A model generated the notes under the pieces. The model made no database searches. It was not told where the DNA came from and saw only the letters and a list, made by a program, of their open reading frames with translations. This document shows positions 25,543 to 31,310 of a stretch of 31,310 nucleotides of DNA, in pieces (the stretch's first letter is position 1; every line of letters starts with the position of its first letter). This stretch comes from Methanobacterium sp. (GTDB lineage Archaea > Methanobacteriota > Methanobacteria > Methanobacteriales > Methanobacteriaceae), in the NCBI GenBank assembly GCA_019084405.1, contig JAHRFX010000120.1, positions 1 through 31,310 of the forward strand. The letters run 5' to 3'. A program made the position numbers and the translations under genes.

Positions 25543-26286
25543 TTAACGGCTATCATAAATCAGTTTATTAAACTGTATCTTAAACTCCGCCCCTTCCCCA
25601 TTATTAACTTCCATCTGGCCATCTAACTGCCCTACCAGGGATTGCACCAGCTGCAACCCCAGTGTTTTAGGGTTATCCAGGTCTAGTGTGGGAGGTAATC
25701 CTGCACCATTATCTTTAACCTTTAACTGGTATCCACCCTCATACTTTTTTAAGGATAGATCAATCTTACCCTCACCCTTTACTTTAAAAGCGTATTTAAG
25801 GCTATTAGATACCAGTTCATTGATGATCAAACCCAGGGGTATGGCAGTTTCAATATTTATTTTAATCTCCTCCAGATCCAGGTTCAAATCAACCCCTTGC
25901 TGGTTGTAGGTGGCCAGTAAATCCCGGGTGAGGCTGTCTACATAGTGCTGCATATTGATCTGGGATAATTCCTCACTACGGTAAAGTTTCTCATGCACCA
26001 GGGCTATGGATTTTACCCGGGTCTGGGCTTCATGCAGTAAGTCCAGGGAATATTCATCATCCACATATCCCCGCTGCAGGGATAATAGGCTGGAGATTAT
26101 CTGCAGGTTATTTTTCACCCGGTGGTGTATTTCCCGTATTAGAGTCTCCTTTTCATTAAGCGAAGTTTCCAGATTAGATTGTATAATCTCTTTTTCATCC
26201 AGAAGCTTTCTTAGTTTTTGCTGGGCTCTTTCTTTTTCTATTACAATATTTTCCAGTTCCAGCTGGATAGTTTTTTGTTCTTCCAG
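25543..26286 (-). pseudogene. Histidine kinase catalytic half, 5' end lost at inversion point
   Basis: The minus-strand frame contains a coiled coil (QLELENIVIEKERAQQKLRK), the phospho-acceptor motif LIREIHHRVKNNLQIISSL, VHEKLYRSEELSQINMQHYV, and a complete HATPase domain (INELVSNSLKYAF, VKDNGAGLPP, TLGLQLVQSL) up to the stop at 25543. Upstream, kinase-like sequence stops at LEEQKTIQ (about 26286), where plus-strand sensory sequence begins. There is no ATG before the phospho-acceptor; a GTG at 26118 lies within that motif and would remove the histidine. No sensory domain, ribosome binding site or promoter is attached. The catalytic residues are undamaged, so the loss is purely from rearrangement. 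It fits as the missing 3' half of the fragment at 26287-27270. Confidence 0.8.
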
Positions 26287-27270
26287 GCAGAGGTACTGGC
26301 CACCCAGGAGATATCCCTTTTAGATACAAAATTTAAGGACCATAACTGGGAAGAGGTACAGCAAATAATTAAAGATAAAGGAAAATATGAAGGAGAAGGC
26401 CTGCAGAAAGATCGTCATAACCACCTCCTGACGGTACACCTGCACATAAATACATCATGATGAAAATAACCAGCCGGGATACATCATGCTTGCCCGGGAT
26501 ATAAGCCGGCAAAAAAAAGCGGAAGAAAAGACCACAGAACAGAAAATATTCTATGAACAGATCCTCAACAGTATACACGACGGAATCATTGTCACAGATG
26601 GTGAAGACCGGATAGAATTTATTAACCAGGGTATGTACCACATAGCCCACTCTAAAGGAGAGGATTATTCTAGGGTTCATATATTAGAAGGTTTTAAAGA
26701 AGAAACCATACCAGAATTTGCCCCTTACTATATGAAGGCCAGAAAAACCCTGCAAAATGTGCAATATGATGCCATAAAGGTAGAGACTCCCGGTGGTAGA
26801 AAAACCTATCAATCAGGATGGATGATACCTCGCTTGAGAGATGGAGAGTACCAGGGCATGATATGCACCATTAATGATGTCACCAGGCGCCAAAAAGCAG
26901 AAAATGCCCAGGAAAAATCAAAAAATTATTATGAAACCCTCTTTGAAAATAACTCATCCCCCTCCCTTATTTTTAATAATAAAGGTCTTATAAAAAAGGT
27001 TAATAAAGAAACGGAGACCATCACCGGTTATAGTCGTAAAGAAATGGTGGATATGATGACCTGGATGGAATTGGTATCTGAAAAAGACCTGCCCTATATG
27101 AGGGAATATAATAAAAAAGACAAAAAGGGGATAAGGATGTGCCTGGTAAATATTGCTTCCAGTTTTATAATAAGAACAAAGAAAAAGTGGATGCCCTGGC
27201 CAGGGTAGTAGTTTTACCTGGAAATAAGGAGGCCATGGTCTCCATTATAGATATCACTGATTACCGGTGA
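26287..27270 (+). pseudogene. Histidine kinase sensory (PAS) half, inverted and frameshifted
   Basis: The plus-strand fragment starts abruptly inside a PAS domain (AEVLATQEISLLDTKFKDHN, 26287), shifts frame near 26445 (continuing NNQPGYIMLARDISRQKKAE), holds a second PAS (ILNSIHDGIIVTDGEDRIEF to INDVTRRQKAENAQ) and a third (LFENNSSPSLIFNNKGLIKK), shifts again near 27138 (DVPGKYCFQFYNKNKEK), and ends with MVSIIDITDYR and a stop at 27268. A PAS array ending in DITDYR should run on into a coiled coil and kinase domain; that part is found on the opposite strand at 25543-26286. The N-terminal half of the first PAS is absent. No start codon with a ribosome binding site precedes it. See the inversion finding. 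Confidence 0.78.
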
Positions 27271-27488
27271 GTAAATATTATTTTAATTAGTTTTTTAAGT
27301 AATAATGGTTCTTAAAAATTCATAAAAAGAAGTAAATTAAAGGCACTATAACCTTTTAAACACACCTTCCACTCTTTAATGAGGAATTAGATAAAATTAC
27401 CTTAAATTACTTATAAAAAAAAATCAAGATATCCCTTTACTAAATCTACTTACTAACCATTTTTTTTAATAATAAAATATTTTACTGA

Positions 27489-27863
27489 TTATTCTGGATT
27501 TACCATGGTTTTAAGTAACAGAATATGGGCACTAACTCCTATGCCCACCATAGTAAGTAAAATATATAGATAGCCCTGATTTGTAATTAACATGGAGGCT
27601 ACCAGCATCACCCATAAAAAAATCAGGCTTTTTATTTTAACATCTTGGGGAACCCCTTTTTTGGTTTTATAATTATTAATATAACTTCCAAAGTAGCGGT
27701 TACGAGAAACCCACTTCTCTGCTCTTTTAGAACTTTTACCAAAACAAAAAGCAGAGGCAATCACCAGGGGTGTGGTGGGAAGTACCGGTAAAACAGCACC
27801 TACTGCCCCTACACCAAGTAAGATAACCCCCAGACTGAAGAAAAATACTCTTCTAGGTTCCAT
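27489..27863 (-). CDS. DUF454 (YbaN-like) membrane protein
   Basis: A 124-residue inner-membrane protein of the DUF454/YbaN family, with the signature GAVGAVLPVLPTTPLVIASA, CFGKSSKRAEKWVSRNRYFG and YINNYKTKKGVP, then two hydrophobic helices at the C-terminus. Its function is unknown. The frame is open back to a TTG at 27956 that overlaps the stop of the upstream kinase pseudogene, but family members start near MEPRRVFFFSLG, so I choose the ATG at 27863. A TATA-like AAATTTATA about 45 bases upstream supports a start in this area. It lies between two dead kinase loci. Confidence 0.85.
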   Translation of the reverse strand: MEPRRVFFFSLGVILLGVGAVGAVLPVLPTTPLVIASAFCFGKSSKRAEKWVSRNRYFGSYINNYKTKKGVPQDVKIKSLIFLWVMLVASMLITNQGYLYILLTMVGIGVSAHILLLKTMVNPE

Positions 27864-27952
27864 ATTATCAATTACTAATAAATCTGAATTACTGTATCCT
27901 ATAAATTTAGGCCTCGCCCTAATTAAATATTTCTTTTTCCCTGAAAATTTAA

Positions 27953-29915
27953 TCAAATCCTTTTTTTATAGGTTAAAATTTTAAATTTTATTTTAAAACA
28001 GGTTCCTTTAGTTCTATCCAATTCTAGTTCACCATCTAACTGATTTACCAGAACTATTTACCAGTTGAAGGCCCAGGGTCCTGGTTTTAGTTATATCAAT
28101 ATCCCTTTCAATTCCAACACCATCATCCCCAATAAAAAGCTGAAATTGATTATCCCGGCGTTCTAATTTAATCTTAATAGTTCCCTCTTCCTGAGGGAAA
28201 GCGTACTTAATACTATTGGTTACCAGTTCATTGATAATTAAACCAAGGGGGATGGCAGTATCCAGGTTGATAGGAATATCATCTATTTCAAAGCTGGTTT
28301 TAATGTAATGAGCCATATCAAAAGAGGATAATATGCCCTCCACCAGTTATCGAATATATTCCTGGAAATTTATTTCTAACTCAGCCAGCTTCTTTTCGGT
28401 AACATCATTATAAATGGCCACCACTTCCCCGGTGGGGGCCTTGAAAACATAGTTTTCGTACCAGTTACTGTAATTTTCATCCACATATATTTTCTCCGGG
28501 AAGTATACTGCTTCACCACTATCCCACACCTTTTTAAATATATGGATAAGGCCGTATTCATCAATATTAGACCTTAAATCATGAAGACTTTTACCTATAA
28601 CTTCTTCCCGGGACTTACCTTCTATTTTTTGACTGGTTTATTGAATTCCTTTATGATGTAATCCTGACCTTTTTTTTCCCTGATTTTTCACCTCATAAAC
28701 ACCCATTCCACTGGGCATATTGTCAAAAAGACCTCTCAATAAACTTTCACTTAATTTTAAAGCTTTTTCAGCATCTTTGAGATCAGTAATATCTATTACT
28801 GCTGCCAGAGCCACCTGATAATTACCAGCACCATCCTGGAGAGGGGTGGTGATGATGGTGGTGTAAATTTTTTCCCCATTTTTTTTTATGAATTCAAAAT
28901 CATGGAGGTCTTTTAATCCTTTTTTACGCTTTTTTATGTTTTTTTCTGCTAAACGGACACCATTTTCATCCATAAAATCAAATAAATTTTTTCCCATAAT
29001 CTCTTCAGGATTATAACCTAACATGCTGGCCATTTTATCGTTTACAAATGTAGTATCTGCGTTTTTATCTATTTCCCATATTCCTTCCTGTAAATTTTCA
29101 ATAAGTAAACGGTACTTATTCTGACTATGCCAGTTCTTTTCCTGGGCTTTTATCTCCGGGGTTATATCATGCAACTTTAAGAGCTTGGATTTTATTTCAG
29201 GAAAAGTTTTAATGGGGGATTCAAATAATTCATAGGTTTTTTCACTTGCCGGGGATTTCCACCGGGACGCCCGGGTCTTACCGGCAAAAATTTCCTTATT
29301 TTTACACCAGCCGCATACCTCTGGCTTTCCAAATATATATTCATGGCATTTTTTACCATTAGGAGGTCCGAATTCCCTTTCCAGGGCAGGATTAGTATAT
29401 AAAACCTGGTTATCCTGACTTACAATGCAGATTCTATCTGGCATGGAATCAAGTATAGATTTAAGTTTGTCCCGTTCTTTAAGAATAGCATCTTCTGCTT
29501 GCTTTTGAGGTGTAATATCCCGGGCAAACACCGAGACTCCATTTATTTCGTCTTTTTCATTATATAAGGGGTGGATATCCACCTCAAAAAATAATCTCGA
29601 TAATTCTTCTTCTCCAGAATAAGCATTTACCGTAACTTCTTCACCATTTAAAGCCCTATCTAAATTGGTCTTAGCCTTTAATCAATCTTCTTTGACACTT
29701 TGATATTGCAGGATATTCTTTCCCAGTTTTATATCCACACCATAGAGCTCCTTCATGATGAGATGGTGTGCTTTATTAAAACTGGTATAACGGTACCCTG
29801 TATCCAGGGAAAATACAGGGGTTTTAATATTATCCATAACTGATTTAAGGACTTCAAACCGGGATTTAAAATCTCCTGTATAGTCATCTTTATAATCATG
29901 ATCTGGAACAGACAA
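27953..29915 (-). pseudogene. Multi-PAS histidine kinase with phospho-acceptor segment deleted
   Basis: Minus-strand sequence carries four PAS domains and an ATPase domain. Reading order: PAS 1 (VMDNIKTPVFSLDTGYRYTS), an in-frame TGA at 29682-29684, DRALNGEEVTVNAYSGEEEL and VSVFARDITPQKQAED, PAS 2 with a cysteine cluster (CHEYIFGKPEVCGWCKNKEI), PAS 3 (LLIENLQEGIWEIDKNADTT), then PAS 4 with frameshifts near 28640 and 28550 (KIEGKSREEVIGKSLHDLRS, DSGEAVYFPEKIYVDENYS). After TEKKLAELEI the sequence jumps to NFQEYIR, a TAA (28344-28346) and LVEGILSSFDMAHYI, skipping the roughly 60-70 residues that normally hold EIHHRVKNN. The ATPase domain (INELVTNSIKYAF, GDDGVGIE) shifts frame near 28060 and ends LTYKKRI at 27953. 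Five or more lesions show it is dead. Confidence 0.82.
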
Positions 29916-30087
29916 AATAACACTTCCCAGTTATTTTATATCTAAACTATTATTAGTATTATCTCCTCAGGCGGAGCTTTAGAATCAGAATTAATAAAAA
30001 TGGTCAAAAATCAGAAATAAATTCTTAAGATCTATTAGTAGTTATTTAATTTAATAAAAAAACAGGATTAAACTTGAATATACTTAT

Positions 30088-30138
30088 AAAAAAAAAATAA
30101 ATTAGAAGAAAAGACTTTATTTTGCGTATTAGTCTTTT
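30088..30138 (-). terminator. Hairpin plus T-run terminator
   Basis: Downstream of the surface protein gene on the minus strand, AAAAGACT (30138-30131) pairs with AGTCTTTT (30116-30109) around a 14-base loop, followed by a run of ten T (30097-30088) on the same strand. This is a classic terminator layout. Confidence 0.6.
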
Positions 30139-30143
30139 CCTAA

Positions 30144-31229
30144 TTAAAAGGTAATCTCTGCGTATTTACCTTTCATTCTTACGGTGTTGGTATTCCAATT
30201 GTTTATAACGCCCAATGAATTCCTCATACTGGCAGCATCAGCTGCGTACCAGGTATTTCCAATTAGTATCTCGCCCCAGACGTGTCCGTAGGTCGCTCCA
30301 CTGTTAAAGGTACAGTCACCATGTGCATACCGGGCAGGTATACCAGCAGCACGAGTTAGTGCCACTACCAGGTGGGATTGATCCACACAATTACCGGTCC
30401 TACTGTTTAAGGTATCAACTGCACCAAAACGGGTATTGTAATAGAAACTGTAACTCACACGGTCTCGAACCCAGTTAAATATAGCTTCAGCTTTACCTAA
30501 AGTGGAGTTTATTCCACTGGTAATGGAGTTAGCTTGATTAACTATGGCCCCATTGGTAACCTGACAATTACGGGTTGCTCTTAAATACTGAGCAGTACCT
30601 TCACCTTGATAAGGGAAAGTGTACAACTTCACCGGTGATCCCAATCTACTGGTTAAACTATCCAGAGTCACAAAATTAGGTAAATAATTTTCAGTTTTCT
30701 GGAAGTTCACGATTTTGGTGAATATGTATACCATTGACTCAAACCTTATATTACCCCTACTACTTTTTGCAAAGTTAGGAGCCTGCTTATTGGCGTCAAT
30801 AAAGTTGAGTACTCGCTGTGCCAGGTCCAGGTATTCGGTTTTATTCAGGGTTCCACTTAGATCACTACCACTGGAATTAGTGGCAGGAGTAACTAATAGA
30901 TACTGAATATTACTGTTTACTCCACTGTTTGATTGCAGGATTTCTTTTACCAAGAGGTAAAGGAAGTCACTCATTGATACCTGTACATTGTTAATGGTTA
31001 CAAAGTTAGGTAACTTTGCATTGGAGTCAGTGTAAGTCTTAACTCTGCTTGCAGCGTCTTTGATTTCATCGAGAGTGAACCGAGGAATATCCGGGTTCAC
31101 TGGTGGTCCTGCTGGTGGTTGTACTGGTGGTTGTACTGGTGGTTGTACTGGTGCTTGTACTGGTGGTTGTACTGGTGGTTGAAGTATTAGCCCGGATTTT
31201 AAATTTCCATCACCAGAATAAGGTACTGC
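30144..31229 (-). CDS. Pseudomurein-binding-repeat/transglutaminase surface protein, 5'-truncated
   Basis: Numbering is from the GTG at 31100. Two pseudomurein-binding repeats lie at about 7-54 (FTLDEIKDAASRVKTYTDSN, LPNFVTINNVQVSMSDFLYL) and 82-148 (YLDLAQRVLNFIDANKQAPN, LPNFVTLDSL). A transglutaminase-like cysteine peptidase domain follows at about 165-318, with the triad Cys238 (TGNCVDQSH), His273 (GHVWGEI) and Asp288 (AADAAS). The domain order resembles pseudomurein endoisopeptidases PeiW/PeiP, so wall remodelling or lysis is likely. Upstream of the GTG the same frame continues as a Pro/Gln/Val linker of QPPV repeats and GNLKSGLIL until a TAG at 31230-31232. The GTG lies inside the linker without a ribosome binding site, so the real N-terminus, which should include a signal peptide, is missing or displaced by a frameshift. 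Confidence 0.85.
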   Translation of the reverse strand, partial: AVPYSGDGNLKSGLILQPPVQPPVQAPVQPPVQPPVQPPAGPPVNPDIPRFTLDEIKDAASRVKTYTDSNAKLPNFVTINNVQVSMSDFLYLLVKEILQSNSGVNSNIQYLLVTPATNSSGSDLSGTLNKTEYLDLAQRVLNFIDANKQAPNFAKSSRGNIRFESMVYIFTKIVNFQKTENYLPNFVTLDSLTSRLGSPVKLYTFPYQGEGTAQYLRATRNCQVTNGAIVNQANSITSGINSTLGKAEAIFNWVRDRVSYSFYYNTRFGAVDTLNSRTGNCVDQSHLVVALTRAAGIPARYAHGDCTFNSGATYGHVWGEILIGNTWYAADAASMRNSLGVINNWNTNTVRMKGKYAEITF

Positions 31230-31310
31230 CTAACTTCGTAAGAGTTACCAGTGCAGTTAACCAGGTCAAAGCACCATTACCAGCTGTAGAACCACCAGTA
31301 CAACCACCAG
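31160..31310. repeat. 21-bp inverted repeat flanking 109 bases at window edge
   Basis: The 21 bases at 31160-31180 (CTGGTGGTTGTACTGGTGGT plus T) are exactly complementary to 31290-31310, the last bases of the window, and the match may continue beyond it. The left copy is part of a 12-base tandem array (GGTGGTTGTACT units, 31103-31180) that encodes the QPPV linker on the minus strand. On that strand the right copy would read as Gly-Gly-Cys-Thr. Confidence 0.7.

Noticed and set aside
29682..29684. In-frame TGA within the PAS array as a selenocysteine codon
   Set aside because: The rest of the gene has frameshifts, a TAA and a domain deletion. No selenocysteine insertion structure is evident, and a PAS linker is an unlikely place for selenocysteine. 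A nonsense mutation is simpler.
31103..31180. Tandem 12-base units as a CRISPR array
   Set aside because: The units are contiguous without spacers and encode a QPPV linker in frame with the surface protein.

Overview
This window looks like an accessory segment of a methanogenic archaeon of the Methanobacteriaceae, most likely Methanobacterium or a close relative. The evidence is an A+T-rich sequence, archaeal TATA boxes, GGAGGTGA-type ribosome binding sites, a pseudomurein-binding-repeat/transglutaminase surface protein at the right end (pseudomurein is the wall polymer of this order), and many PAS-containing histidine kinases of the HisKA_2 type that are common in this group. The taxon is an inference from gene content.

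Layout. 1-6.2 kb: a broken transposase N-terminus, a 664-residue protein ending in a pRiA4b ORF-3-like domain, a decayed MNT/HEPN module, an intact hicBA toxin-antitoxin pair, an HPr-kinase-like P-loop protein that has lost its Asp-Asp motif, a 98-nt imperfect hairpin, and the 3' two-thirds of a dead AAA/DUF4143 ATPase. 6.3-9.1 kb: a two-gene minus-strand unit encoding an RsbW-like ATPase/GNAT fusion and an M20 amidohydrolase. 9.3-10.1 kb: vapBC with a probable leaderless promoter preceded by a 21-bp direct repeat. 10.3-12.5 kb: a wrecked cassette in which a deletion fused an MFS transporter start to a TetR regulator, followed by a frameshifted alpha/beta hydrolase. 12.7-15.4 kb: a winged-helix regulator with a three-helix membrane partner, a polytopic membrane protein with an internal repeat, an intergenic pair of GC-rich hairpins, and a flavodoxin. 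15.4-18.4 kb: rfbD-rfbA-rfbC (dTDP-rhamnose synthesis without rfbB) and an exported protein. 18.6-29.9 kb: a cluster of four HisKA_2-type histidine kinase loci, two intact and two destroyed, plus a small secreted-peptide remnant, a zinc-ribbon membrane protein and a DUF454 protein. 30.1-31.3 kb: the pseudomurein-binding/transglutaminase protein, 5'-truncated and ending in an inverted repeat at the window edge.

The dominant theme is gene decay. At least nine loci are truncated, frameshifted or rearranged, while long neighbours (1101, 664, 536 and 490 codons) stay open, so general sequencing error is not the simplest explanation. The most notable case is a kinase gene whose sensory half (26287-27267) seems to have been flipped relative to its catalytic half (25543-26286), leaving two promoterless, head-to-head fragments. 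A second kinase has lost exactly its phospho-acceptor segment. No receiver-domain protein is encoded in the window, so the intact kinases must signal to partners elsewhere. I saw no CRISPR array, tRNA or rRNA. I do not see a convincing wholly new multi-gene system; the best candidates for new biology are the ATPase-GNAT/amidohydrolase pair, the winged-helix/three-TM pair and the structured intergenic elements.
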